Assembly: GCA_023213395.1 (NCBI GenBank)
Contig: CM041465.1
Location: 74,283,741 to 74,347,740 of the forward strand
Source of the DNA: Cycas panzhihuaensis
Taxonomy: Eukaryota > Cycadophyta
Direction of reading: 5' to 3'
DNA length: 64,000 nucleotides
The notes below the pieces were generated by a model. It was not told the origin of the DNA and ran no database searches. It saw only the letters and a program-made list of their open reading frames with translations. Position 1 is the first letter of the stretch, and each line of letters opens with the position of its first letter. Positions 34,762 through 46,400 of the stretch are shown here, one piece after another. A program made the translations under genes and the position numbers.

Positions 34762-35621
34762 CCAAAAATCTTTAAGTGTTATATGCTTAGCTTATGGGTT
34801 GACCAAGCTTCCTCCAATGTAATCCACCTAATAACCTTGGTGGTACACCTATTCAATAAGTAAACTATTGTATGTATTACTTCCATACAAAATTCATGTC
34901 CAAGGTACTTATCTTTAAGCATACTTCTAGACATTTTAATAATAGTTCCATTTTTCTTTTCTGTAACTCTATTTTATTGTAGAGCATAAGGATTTGTGAG
35001 TTGATTCCTTATACCATGGTAGTTATAATATGCTTTAAATTTATTTAAAATAAATTCTCTCTTATTATCTGATCTAAGGGTAAGAATTATAAGGCCATTT
35101 TATTTTTTAATAAAGGTTTTGAAGTTAACAAAATATTAAAAGGCATCTAATTTAAATTTAAGTAAATATAACCAAGTCTTTCTAGTAAAATCATCAATGA
35201 AAGTCATAAAGTGCCTTGTGCCACCTAATAAAGGTACAACCATGGGTCTACATAGGTCGCTATAGATCACTTAAAGAGCTTCTTAAGCTCTATAGCTATT
35301 ATTTAGAAAATTTTCTCTCTGTTATTTCCCAAGTATGCATGCTTCATAAGTTTCTTTACCTACTTTAATAGTAGGTAATCCATCAACCATTTTTATTAAT
35401 GTCAAGCTATTGTAGTTTACATGGCAAAATCTCTTATGCCATTTTTCACTATCAACTTTAGTTGAGGCTTTTAAAGCATAAGTGTCTAATGGAGGAATGA
35501 CTAGCTTAAATAATCTATCACTAGTCATTTGTTCCTTTTCTACAACTACTTTATTCTTTAACTTATCTGTAATGGTGTATTCACCATTATCAAAGATGAC
35601 TTTGTAGTGTTGCTCCATCAT
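34762..35621 (-). pseudogene. Copia integrase with pre-integrase zinc domain (copia 2)
   Basis: 35,621-35,322 is open for 99 codons and contains the copia GAG-pre-integrase region: KWHKRFCHVNYNSLTLI then YEACILGK, the HHCC-type site. The core between 35,320 and 34,770 is recognisable only by short blocks and is full of stops. Confidence 0.75.
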
Positions 35622-35639
35622 CTGACTGACTAAGAGTAA

Positions 35640-36057
35640 GTTCTTCTTTAGAGTTCATATATATAACACATCATTAATATACCTTATTTCTCTTAATTTG
35701 GTGGTTATTGATACATTCCCCTTTCCAATTGATGTATGGGTAGTATTATCCCTAAATATAATCTTTTCTTTCTTAGACCTATCAATTTCTTTGAAGATTT
35801 CTTCTGTGTGGGTCATGTGAGTTAAACATCCTAAGTCAATGTACTAACTATATACCATCATTAATGTACCTTATTTCTCTTGATTTGGTGGTTATTGATA
35901 CATTCCCCTTTCCAATTGATGTATGGGTAGTATTATCCCTAAATATAATCTTTTCTTTCTTAGACCTATCAATTTCTTTGAAGATTTCTTCTATGTGGGT
36001 CATGTGAGTTAAACATCCTAAGTCAATGTACCAACTATATTCCTCTTCATTAGCCAC
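35640..36057 (-). pseudogene. Copia protease (copia 2), internally duplicated
   Basis: WYIDLGCLTHMTHIEEIF (36,033-35,980) matches the active site W-Y-x-D-S-G-C-x-x-H-M, with Ser replaced by Leu. The protease segment is present twice: 35,667-35,853 and 35,854-36,040 are a tandem 187-base duplication with about four differences. Since 187 is not a multiple of three the second copy is out of frame. Confidence 0.8.
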
Positions 36058-36099
36058 AAGACTTGAAAGAAAGAGTCTATCATTATCTTTATTTTTAAC

Positions 36100-36660
36100 T
36101 ACTATGTTGGAAGTCCTTTTGTGTATATTAGCATTATTTGTAAAATAACCTTTATCTAGATGTCCTATTTTATGGAAAAAAGAACTTTGGATAATTCCTC
36201 TTTCTCTTTGGCTATGACTTCTACCTTAGAGGTTTCTCTTCCTTTAGAAGTTTCTCTATATTTTTTAAAGTATTAGCCTTGAATTTAGCCTTGAAATTTC
36301 GTTTATTTTTGTCCTTAATAGTGTTGGTTTGATCCTTTATAACTTCCTTAATCTTAAAAGTTGTTTTATCCTTTGATAGTATTGGATTAGTACTTGAAAT
36401 CTTCCTTGACTTTAGAAGTTACTTTGTCCTTGATACCTTTGGTTTAGCCCTAGAGAACTTCCTTGACCTTGAAAATTATTTTGTCCTTGATACCCTTGGT
36501 TTAGTCCTTGATAACTTCCTTGACCTTATAAGTTGTTTTATCCTTGATGGCTTTGATTTAGTCCTTGAAATCTTCCTTAACCTTGATTTCTTCTTCTTCC
36601 TCTAGGGGATTGCTCTGGTATTTTACCTCTTTAATTTATTTTAGCCTTGGTGGTAAAGGC
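36100..36660 (-). pseudogene. Copia gag C-terminus with Gln/Gly tandem repeats (copia 2)
   Basis: On the minus strand 36,590-36,290 reads as about five degenerate 57-base units whose translation follows QGQGSYQGLNQGYQGQNNF. The repeats lie between the gag domain and the protease, where a CCHC knuckle is normally found; only remnants near 36,170 could be one. Such Gln/Gly-rich tails occur in some copia gag proteins and resemble prion-like domains in composition only. Confidence 0.65.
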
Positions 36661-37203
36661 ATGCTCAAGAAAATCATTTCCCTCTTTCTTTTCTTTAACA
36701 GTTAGGAGCATGTCACTTAATTAGTCAATTTGAAGAGTACTAAGGTCTTTAGATAACTCAATGCTAGTTGTCACCATTTCAAATCTATTGATTTCTCTAA
36801 CATATCTCAAAATTCTTTCTATAATTCTTTGTTCACTTAGCACTTTACCTAAGGATCTCATTTGATTCATCAAGTCTTACACCTTGGTGATGAATTCATT
36901 TACTCCTCTAGGTGATGTCCTTAGATTTTTTAAGTTACTTCTAAGTGTTTGTAGCTTAGAGGATGCTACTCCTTTATAAATCATCTTAAGGATATCCCAA
37001 GCTTTATTAGATATATAAACTTCACTTACTCTAGGGGAAATTTGATCCTCTAGAGCATAGAATATGAGAGTTAATACCTGATTATCTCTTTTGTTATACT
37101 GTTTATAAACTCTTTTCTTATCCTTTATGGCAGTATTGTCAATTTCTTTATATCCTTCATTGATAAGCTCCCACATGTCTTTTGCAATGACGATATGCCT
37201 CAT
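36661..37203 (-). pseudogene. Copia gag domain (copia 2)
   Basis: 37,203-36,877 is open for 108 codons: DMWELINEGYKEID, LIFYALEDQISPRV, NKAWDILKMIYKG and KLQTLRSNLKNLR, the standard UBN2-type copia gag core. The frame stops at 36,877 and continues with stops to the repeat tail. The N-terminal start is missing or decayed (about 37,240). Confidence 0.82.
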
Positions 37204-37244
37204 TCACCTACTTTAGTTAAGAAAATTTGATCCATCAAACTTAG

Positions 37245-39368
37245 GTATAACTATATTTCTAAGATTTATTATCATTATGAAAATAAATTACCTTAAAAAT
37301 GTAACCTAGAAAATATAAATGTTCTTATGTCTTATCTACTTAAGGGGTTACCATTCTAGTATTCTAAGTTATAGGTTCTCCAAGAAATACTCATGATTAT
37401 TATCATGTCTAGTGGCATCTACCCATAAGTGGTAAACCAGAGACCCTATATACTGATACGTGAGCGCAAAGCTTTCTATACCTCAATACATGAGCTATTA
37501 AGAAGGTCCAAGAGCCCCATGATTTATGGATATACTTGTATTAAACTTATGCCTAACAATATATCTAATAGTGAGAACTTAAACAACTAAGGCACTCACA
37601 CCCTCCAGGTCTAGCCTAGTCTCCAATCTCCAAAGGATTCCATCTTAAGCTTTCACCTAATACATCTTATAGTCAATGGTTTTCTTAGCAAATTAGAGAA
37701 AGACCAAGGGCATGTATATTATGGTAACTTCAAGGGTCCTAACTATTCCCCTTGTAAGGCTAGTATAGATGTTGTAAATTGTAGAATTATCTTAGTTAAT
37801 ATTTTAAATTAATATTATTTTAAATGGTTTTGATTACATACAATGTTTCTTTTAATGAATGAAAGCTTAAAAATTAAAAGTAAATAAAAGGAAATTGAAA
37901 TGAAAAGGAAGGTTTAGAAAGCTCTTTTTAAAAGACTTGATCCAAAAATAATCGCTTCAACCTTCAAAGAGTACTCGTATAGAAAATTAACTGTGAGCAC
38001 TTATAAATCCAAATAATAAGTTAAGATAACTAATAAAAATCAATATTATACTGTAACATCAATAAATCTTAAAAGAAATTGAAATCAGGCCTTCAAATAA
38101 TAAGAAAATGCTAAAAAATGGTCAAATATATAAGCTAACTTTAGTAGCCTATAACTCCTACAAAATAGATCTAAATTAAGTGTAAATTGATTCTAAGTTA
38201 TAGCCCTTTGAGTCAACATTCTAACAATTCAAACAATTCAAAAAATGGACTCTGGTTGAAGTGTTATTACAAAAGTAGTGAGCATACCTCTTTATGGTTA
38301 AAAAAAAGTGGGGATTGGGCTTAAGCCTCTTTGAATCTTGGCACCCGGGCATCAAACGATTATATATGACCACCCATTAATATAACTAAGTTGCTACAGA
38401 CTTGAAAAACTATCCAATATGAGATATAATTTTTGTGAATGCAAATTTTATAAAAAGGAATCTAATTCATTTGGAGTCTGTGCCTTTTATAAAAAATATT
38501 ATCATATGAGACCAAAATGTCACCAAATCTAAGGACTAAAGGGTAGATTTAAAGCGACATGATCAAATTTAATTAAATGTCACTTAATTATATAAAAAAT
38601 AAAGTAAAAGCATAAAAGAATAAAAAAATAAACTTTGAGTTATCGTAGAGTTGCATAAACCTGTACGACCAACATGTGATCTGCATGGAGGAATGAAGCC
38701 TAAAACTCAGTGTTTCTCTATCATTTTTGCTCTAGATTAGATCTATGAGGCACATAGGGCCTAGATCAATAGTCCCATACTTGATTTGACATCAAAGGGA
38801 GCAAAGACGAGAGAGAACAGTATGAAGGCTTGGAGGAACCATATATAAATATGAGTAAGTTTTCACTGAAAACCCAATTCTGAAGCATGGAACAATTGTA
38901 TATGAGTTGTAGAACATTGTTGGATTCACTAGAACTTTGCTCAACAGCTTAATACAACCTGAACAGACACAATAAAGTTGAAAAATAGGCCAAAATAGTG
39001 AAAACAAAGGTTGTTTCCTATTGTTTTACACCAAAAATAGAATTGAAGGCTCTTTAGGCTACAACAATCCTAGTGCACTACCAAAACACACTAATACATG
39101 CTAAAAAAATAATAGTAGTAGGATTAGATTTCCTGAATACCATCAAATATTAAGAAAAATAATTTAAAATTTATGAGAACGAGTGCCATTTTAAGCAAAC
39201 AGACTATTGTTTCCACCTGAATCTGAAAAATAATATCAAATAGAATTATATTAAATATGAATAAAGCATATAAATACCAATGTAATAAAGATATGTATAA
39301 TATATTCAACCATAAGGTACTCCACAATGCTTATAAATCAAATAATTATCTATAACGTGCTCCATAAG
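37245..39368 (-). other. Long leader of copia 2
   Basis: 2.1 kb without coding signal. 37,330-37,760 aligns with the copia 1 leader. The remainder includes AT-rich sequence not matched elsewhere in the window. Confidence 0.65.
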
Positions 39369-39380
39369 GCTCTGGTATCA
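39369..39380 (-). other. Decayed primer-binding site of copia 2
   Basis: Minus strand reads TGATACCAGAGC, two substitutions from the initiator tRNA-Met complement, two bases from the LTR end. Confidence 0.7.
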
Positions 39381-39382
39381 AA

Positions 39383-39663
39383 TAAAGGCAATAATGAGAG
39401 TAAGAGGGAGCAGATCATGCAACAAAGGGAATTATTTCAAGCAAATTTCTAGCATAATGGTAGTGTTGAGGAATACATAGGGTCTTATGACCCTTCTATA
39501 ATTATACAACAATTAGGCAGAAGCCTAACATGTACTATCATCTGGTATTTAAAAATATTGTTTAAAAAAAATCAATTCACATGGCTTAAGTCAGCACCCC
39601 AAAGTCCAATGCCAACGTACATGCCACATGTGCCATCAAATAATTAATGAATATTATCCAACA
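39383..39663 (-). repeat. 5' LTR of copia 2
   Basis: Aligns along its length with 32,619-32,898. The minus-strand start TGTTGGATAATG is intact; the other terminal TG is TA. Followed by CTTCA (39,664-39,668). Confidence 0.88.
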
Positions 39664-39668
39664 CTTCA

Positions 39669-40674
39669 TGCCAAGAATGTTAGGACCACTCCTAGAGTAG
39701 AACTTGTAGACATATTTATTAATAACTATTATGTGCTACTAAACTGGTGACCATTTTTATTTGAGTGATTTTGATTATGCTTAGAGATAAAAGGTTGCCA
39801 TTAATCACAACTGAAGTAGGATAATTATGGTCTTGGGAGAAAATTAGATATCAAGTATATGAAGATTATGATTAGCATTCATATCCCAAGATAGATATCA
39901 AGATCAAGACCATTATAGATTACAACTAGTAGCAATTACGACCACTTTGAATTATGATTATGACTGCTTTTTATTTTTTAATAATATGAAAAGTTAATAT
40001 TTATGTAGAATTATCAACATAGTTTCCTACTATTAATTTCATATATGCCTTAGTGGAAAATGGGTTATGAATTTAGTCAAGATTTTTATAAATTAAACTC
40101 TTTGAGTTGGTGGGGTTTGATAGGTTCTGTGTTGAATTTGATATGGGTGCCTATTAAGTTTGATTTATTCATTTTATTAATTGTATGATTTATTCATCAA
40201 AGATTTTTTAAATATGCAATTAATGATGTGTGATACAAAACATTCATTCATTACACATGGAATCTATGTTAATATTCATTCACCACCTTTCAAAGAAAAT
40301 CATATTAAATTGCAAATAAAAATGCGTTAAAAAAATTATTAGATTATTTGCTTAACATGCATTAAGTGACTTATTCATAAATTCATTTAAGATGCTTAAG
40401 ATTTAAATGCAATGCAAATGATTTTCTATAAACTGTGTAAAATACAAATACTTTTTAATGAAAAATATAATTAAAAAAAAAAAAGTTATAATGCAGATTC
40501 TGTTGAGAATACAAGGTTCCAAACCTTAAACCACCACAAGATCTAAACTATTTTGCAACTAGTTAAAAGAATCAAAATTAGAATTTAACATGCAAGTTCT
40601 AAACTTAGAGATAATACAATAACATGAATATGAGATCCAAACATCACATATGCACCTAATATAACATGATAAAA
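39669..40674. other. AT-rich unassigned DNA
   Basis: No coding signal and no repeat boundary recognised. Confidence 0.4.
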
Positions 40675-41101
40675 CCCTAGCAGTGTGCTAGGGAAATATC
40701 CACACAGGAAAGGTATCGATCTTTATTGCTATAAAATAGAAAAAAAGTACATCTTAGTAGTAGAGTGCTCTTAGAAACAACAACCAGTCGCCGCCCTCAT
40801 CACAGTACATTACATTACATACAACATAATAAAAAAAACCCTAAACCAGGTTATATGAGAGGGACATCTAAGGCATAAATCTTAACCATAGAATCTAGGG
40901 GTATTTGTATCGAACGACCCTGATTCTCTTTACATTTTAATATGGTTTACAGGGCTAATTTTTCGGGTCAGAGGCTATCGCCCCCGAACCTCCTCTTAGC
41001 AGGAGGCATTCCACGCCCCTCGTACCCCTCGGCCAAGGGGGGCTCCTACCCTCCTTGAAACCCCCCAAGAAAGATTAGGGGGGGAAACCGCGCCGCTAAC
41101 A
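40675..41101 (-). repeat. LTR-like block with GC-rich end
   Basis: Opens with the perfect hairpin CCCTAGCA-gtg-TGCTAGGG (40,675-40,693) and ends in 150 bases of C/G runs (40,950-41,100) finishing CGCCGCTAACA, which on the minus strand is a TGTTAGCGGCG start. Plant copia LTRs often carry such GC-rich leader hairpins; a similar run lies in the copia LTR at 52,538-53,008. No PBS or target duplication found, so this is probably a solo or broken LTR. Confidence 0.4.
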
Positions 41102-42359
41102 TGCCAAAATTTTAGCCTCAAACTTTTGTTGTCACAATATCCAACACATTCTTCAAATTTAAAGCTTAAATTCCCTTTCTTAAAATATCTAAGTGTTGTC
41201 CCCTTTCACCACATATCAACCTTCATTGTTAATAAAATATGCCCCTTTTTCTTATTTTGTATGTAAAATTCATTTTTATTTTCAATGCAAAAGGGAAAAA
41301 AAAAAGGAAATATATGAAAGGAAAATAGGTTAAATAAGACTCATGATCTCACCTATATAAGCTTAACCACTAAATCAAATTTTATTTTATTGAAACAGAG
41401 TCCCCTTTTTTTATTATTATACGCAAAGTCCTTTGTTAAGCAAAAGTTCACTTAATACAAAATTACCAAATGGTGTTGTTTCAAAGTCTTATATAACTCT
41501 ATGTTAACCAATTTAAGTTATACATAAATGTTGGTCAAGGATTAGAACTAGAAATTATTTGTCATTTGCCCCTTGTCATTTCATTTGAAAAACGTCTCTT
41601 TACTATATGCAACAAGTTGGTTATGGATTACTTGTCAAAATTCAATTAAAAAATAACAAATTAGGAAATGCTTGAATTATGATCTCCATAAATCAAATGA
41701 CCTTATGAGCTTCCCTTGGCATTTGAACCAAAATACTTATATCATGACAAACAGTTGTTTTATAAAATATGTTTTTGTTATGAAAAACAATGTAGTGGTA
41801 CAAGGATGATTAGAAAATAGTAAGAGTATGATCCTCTGCAAAGGGCAAGTTTCTATTTTCTTGCAAAGTGTGATCTCATTGAAATGATTTGAGGCTAATG
41901 GTAGAATAAAATTGTATCTTGTCCTTGATTTGAGGGGTAGAAATGCTTATTGATTTTTAGTGGCTATCAAAAGGGAGTGTTGGCTTGAACTACTATGGCC
42001 TAGGGAAAAAACTCCATGGCATTAATCAATTAAGTAGAACTCTCCCCTTTTTTTTTTTTTTTTTTTTACTAAATTCAATTTGACAACTATTGGCATGAGA
42101 TTTTCGATGTCTAAATTGTATATGTGGTGGTCTTTCGCATGTGGATATAGTTGGAGGAATAAGGAGAAATGTAAAAACCTATGGGACTGTAATTTTCGTA
42201 TGAATTCTCATACGAAATCTCAATAATTGCCCGTGAGACTTTTCAAGTTGCCCCCTCCATAGAACCTCCCCGTATGAACTCCTATAAATTAATAAGGAGC
42301 GTTCAATTGTACTTATTTTATGTCTCTTAAAATATTTTAAATATTGCACAGTGACTTGA
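41102..42359. other. Unassigned AT-rich DNA with a hairpin and a poly-T run
   Basis: A T20 run with CTCTCCCC before it at about 42,040-42,068, and a perfect 10-base inverted repeat TTTCGTATGA / TCATACGAAA with a 4-base loop at 42,194-42,217. No coding signal. Confidence 0.5.
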
Positions 42360-43420
42360 AATCAATGGGGTCTAATTAGGGGGACAGTAAATAAATAAAA
42401 ATAATCATGGCCCAGAAAGCATACATGAATGTGGAATGGCAAGAAACGGTGACTTGCAGATTTCCGAGTATCTCGTAGGGACTCTGTAACAGATTTGGAG
42501 ATTAAATGTCCGTCGAAACCGAGGAAAAGGGAACACAAAAAGGATCGTACATTCTCCGTGTTCAACGTCAACAAGATAGAGGAGTCCGTGGGAGATGCAT
42601 CAGAATACACAGAGTGCACGGTGAGCCCACTTCGAGATGTTCAGGTTTTGGATGGTGACGCTACCATATCGCCTGCTCTCACTCGTAACAACTGATCACA
42701 CACACAGCAAAAGCTGGGCATAAGCGCGGTCTTTAAGGCAATTGGCGCAGGTTTTGCAGAAAACACCAACGTAAAATGGAGTGCAACGATAAAGATAATT
42801 AAATCACAATTTGGAAATATGTTAATAGTTTCCGAGGGACAATAACAACTGCCACTTTGAAATATGGAAAGACCAAATGCGCTACAAAAACCGAGGCTGC
42901 AAAGGGAATTAGAAGTTGGCGTTCAGGAATTAAAGACGGTGCACGGCTCTGGAATAATCGGCCCTCGTGACATAAGCAATTCCATCCAACCACAGCTTCC
43001 AAAATGGAGACCCAATAAAATTCTGGCATCCTCAACTTGTTTCTGAGAGGAGCTCCAAATCTGATAACTCAGGTGACCGCAAATTGGATTTAAACGCGGC
43101 AAATGCGGGGCGGGGGGATCGCGGTGACAGTCTCCAAAGCGGCTTTAAACGCCTGTACTGGCGGTACCAAGGAGCAAACAGGTTATGAAAAGGATTTCCG
43201 TGTAGAATTTTCTGCCATGGGTTGGACCATCAGTACGGCACTAAAAGACAACATGGAGTTTGGGGTTTCCAAGTCGACCATCCCGCATGCCAAACGAGTT
43301 TTGCGACACCGAGGAAAGGCATTAAATGCTGAGCATGGAACTTTCATTTAGTCATCGCTGAGCTTACCAATAAAATCCAAGCACCACGGACTAACTCTTG
43401 TTTATTTATTAATTTTCAGT
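42360..43420. other. Higher-GC island, possibly host single-copy DNA
   Basis: About 1 kb with clearly higher GC and CpG than the AT-rich flanks, without LTR-element motifs. Short open frames (plus 42,495-42,695 and 43,103-43,351; minus 42,619-42,362 and 43,035-42,799) have no recognised domain. It could be a promoter, first exon or decayed gene. Function unknown. Confidence 0.4.
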
Positions 43421-46400
43421 ATGTTCTTCTTCGACAGGAATTTAATTCAACCAAGCCGAACGCATGTTCTTCTCCTTTCCGTCTGCTCCCCCCTCCACGG
43501 GCTTAACTCGTATAATAAATGGAAATAACAATAAATTGGCATAAATGCAAATTCAGTTATTCAATATATTCGTTACTGTTAAAAGTACTATGAATAGTCT
43601 CTTTGATTACATTAAAATGAATTCGCTTCTGCAAAAGAGACCCTTACGTTAACCAACACTGACTAGTCTCATCTATGCGGTCATGTAAGCTCAGCATGTG
43701 GTTAAGTCTTGTAATACAAAGGAGGGGATACATAATAATAAATAAATAGTAACGTAAAGTAAAGGGATATAACTAATAAAAACTAATTCAAAATTAGCAA
43801 CATGGCCAATGATATGAATGTTGGAAAAGAGCATAAGGTCCAAACACAAAAATGTATGTCAACATTTATTGTATTGTTATAAATGTTCCTTAAGGACACT
43901 TATCACTTTGAAAGTTAGGACAAGAGTTAAATGTGTTGATATAAATGTAATGATATCAATATAGGGGGAGTGTGAGGTTAGATTAAGGCAGTACTAAATG
44001 ATAAAGGGGTCTTGTCTATTTAGATTTGTGCTAGTTAGATTTCATTGTCTTCTTATAATTTAGTGTTTTATGCCTAGCAGTAAGAGGACTAGAAGTAGGC
44101 CTTCCCACTTAAAATCTACAAATCTTCTATCAAAGTTCTATGTTGAGATGTGTTTGTTGTAAAAGAGATTACCATGGAATGATGCAACATGTGTACATGA
44201 ATTATTAGAGTTGTAATGGACCATCATCATGCATGTAGTCCAATTAAAATTTTCCTACACACTTGAACATGCCCATAACACACGTTAGTTCTATTATTGA
44301 TTTGAACCCACATATCTTAATGAGAACCATCAATAGAGATGTTACATCAACAAGTTCATGAAAATCAATATAACTAATAAAATCTATTGATAATGGGCAT
44401 TCAAGGCTATGTGGAGAAGCCATGGGTCTCTTGATGCCCCCAATGCCAAACTTAAATTGATAATAGTATCTAAATGAGAAACAGGAGAATATGGTGAGCA
44501 CATCAAGGAGAAAATTAAAGAGAGAGAATTAATAATTTCACCCAAATATAAATTAAAGAAAACTAGAGGTAAGATGAATAGAAATAAAAGCTTAGGTGAG
44601 GGAAAACATGTTATAAAAGAGGGGAACCGCAAAGGGATTGATGATGAAGTAGAAGTAATAACAACCCTAAGCAATAATTTCCCTCTTCTCAAGAACTTAT
44701 AACCCTAGGCAATTGGGGTAATAACAAATCAACATATGGAGACTAGGGACTAAATGGCTAGATATTGTTTACTAGTTCCTAGGTTACCTTAACGCATTTA
44801 GGTATGATTGTTTATTTTCTTGTGCCATGGAATGATTAATGTCTTATGCAACTTGATTTCACATGCCAATATGTTCTTCCCTAGCCCTTTTTGTCAATGA
44901 TATAAACTTGAAAACACATAATGATAAGAAGAAGCATCAACATCTAACAATTCTCTACTAAAAATTCCCTTTTAATCCTCTAAGATCACTTTTGGCAGGC
45001 TAATTCCTCTTTGTTTTTACCATTCTATCCCTTTTTTCAACTAGATTTTCGTGCCACCATTTCTTCTTCAAAAACCATGGCATTTCCTATGAAACCATGA
45101 CATTCTCTTCCCAAACATCACCATAAATCGAATTTTTCGCGGTGTCACCATAACAAGTCAAATTTAGTGTAGTGCCATGCTGTAATCTCCTTCACGAACT
45201 GTAATGCTTCCTCTTAACATTATGACATTTGTTGTGGTGTTGTTTCTAACATTATAACATTTGTTACAATTTTTCTTTAGTGTGCCATACTATTAACTAT
45301 TAAAGCTATAATGTTTTATGTCGCAAAGGACTTTAAATATGGTAAGTGCACTTGTCATAGAGCCACAATAATTCATCATAGTGCCACTCTAATTTATGGT
45401 AGTGTCATGACAAATATCACAGTAAATTAATTTTCATATGAAAAATCATATTTCTTGCAAAATTTTCATAAATTTAAAAAATTTGAGGTGGTTTTGGTGT
45501 CTAAAATAATGGATAAACACCATGGACACCCATAGTTTTATAAAACCATGTGTTAGAATTTGCTTATAAGTAGGTTCAGATTAATAGAAGCAGAGTTAAT
45601 AGATTTCAAATCTCAAAGTGCACAATGGAGTATATTTGGAGCTTGTTTGCCTCTTAATTTACATAAGAATGCTTGGACAATTTGTGCAAAAGGTGATTAG
45701 AGGAAGATTCTACCCACCTAAAAGCTTTTAGAGTTAGTTTTCCCTAGTTTTTCACCCATTTCTTAATAGGTTACTACATTATGGTCTTCTACAATGGAAG
45801 AATATGGTCCCCTTATTGTTTTCTTGTCATTTATGTTTTCCCATTTATTTAAAGCAAGTGTTGGAGGAGGTCGGATTAGTTCTTTGGTGTATGATTGAGA
45901 TACCATATAACAAATAGGCTTGTGCTTTATTTTAGTGCCTTTTGATCATTTGTTTATCTTCCTTTCCACAGCATTTTCTAAATTGTCATTTAATCTTTTT
46001 TTGGTACTATTTGGTGGAATACTGCATGTGTTTCTATTAAGATTTTCACAACCATTATATTGTCAAATCTTTGACAATTTCCATGATTTCCTAGATTTTC
46101 GAAAATTGCATGTTTAGTTAGTTAATTTTCTTCTCTCATTAATGAGGTTTCTACTAACCCTTCTTTGTTAGAATGCATATTAATTTTTCATTATTTTCTT
46201 ACTCACTTGTGTTAGTGGGAGAAAGAAGCGTAGGTGCTAAAAATTAGCAAAAACTAACATATGAAGACTTGAGCGAAGTAATTCCAAATAAGTAAAAATT
46301 TTAAACATTTCCTTCATTGTTCATTTCCTTTTATATGCTTTCTTAGTTGAATTTTCATTGTCGTTTTACTTATGTATATCCTCCCATTTGGTATCAAAAT

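Larger units (their letters stand above)
32619..39663 (-). mobile_element. Ty1/copia element (copia 2), complete, with target duplication
   Basis: 7.05 kb between LTRs at 32,619-32,898 and 39,383-39,663, flanked by CTTCA on both sides. Order on the minus strand: LTR, primer-binding site, 2.1-kb leader, gag, protease, integrase, RT, RNase H, polypurine tract, LTR. All coding parts are broken and AT-shifted; the LTRs differ noticeably, so the insertion is old. Confidence 0.92.

Noticed and set aside
40951-41100. Possible organelle or rDNA insert because of high GC
   Set aside because: The alternating C and G runs and the CTAACA end fit a plant LTR leader; no rRNA or organelle gene motif seen.
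44384-44692. 102-codon minus-strand frame
   Set aside because: Hydrophobic, low-complexity translation in AT-rich DNA with no family match; expected by chance.
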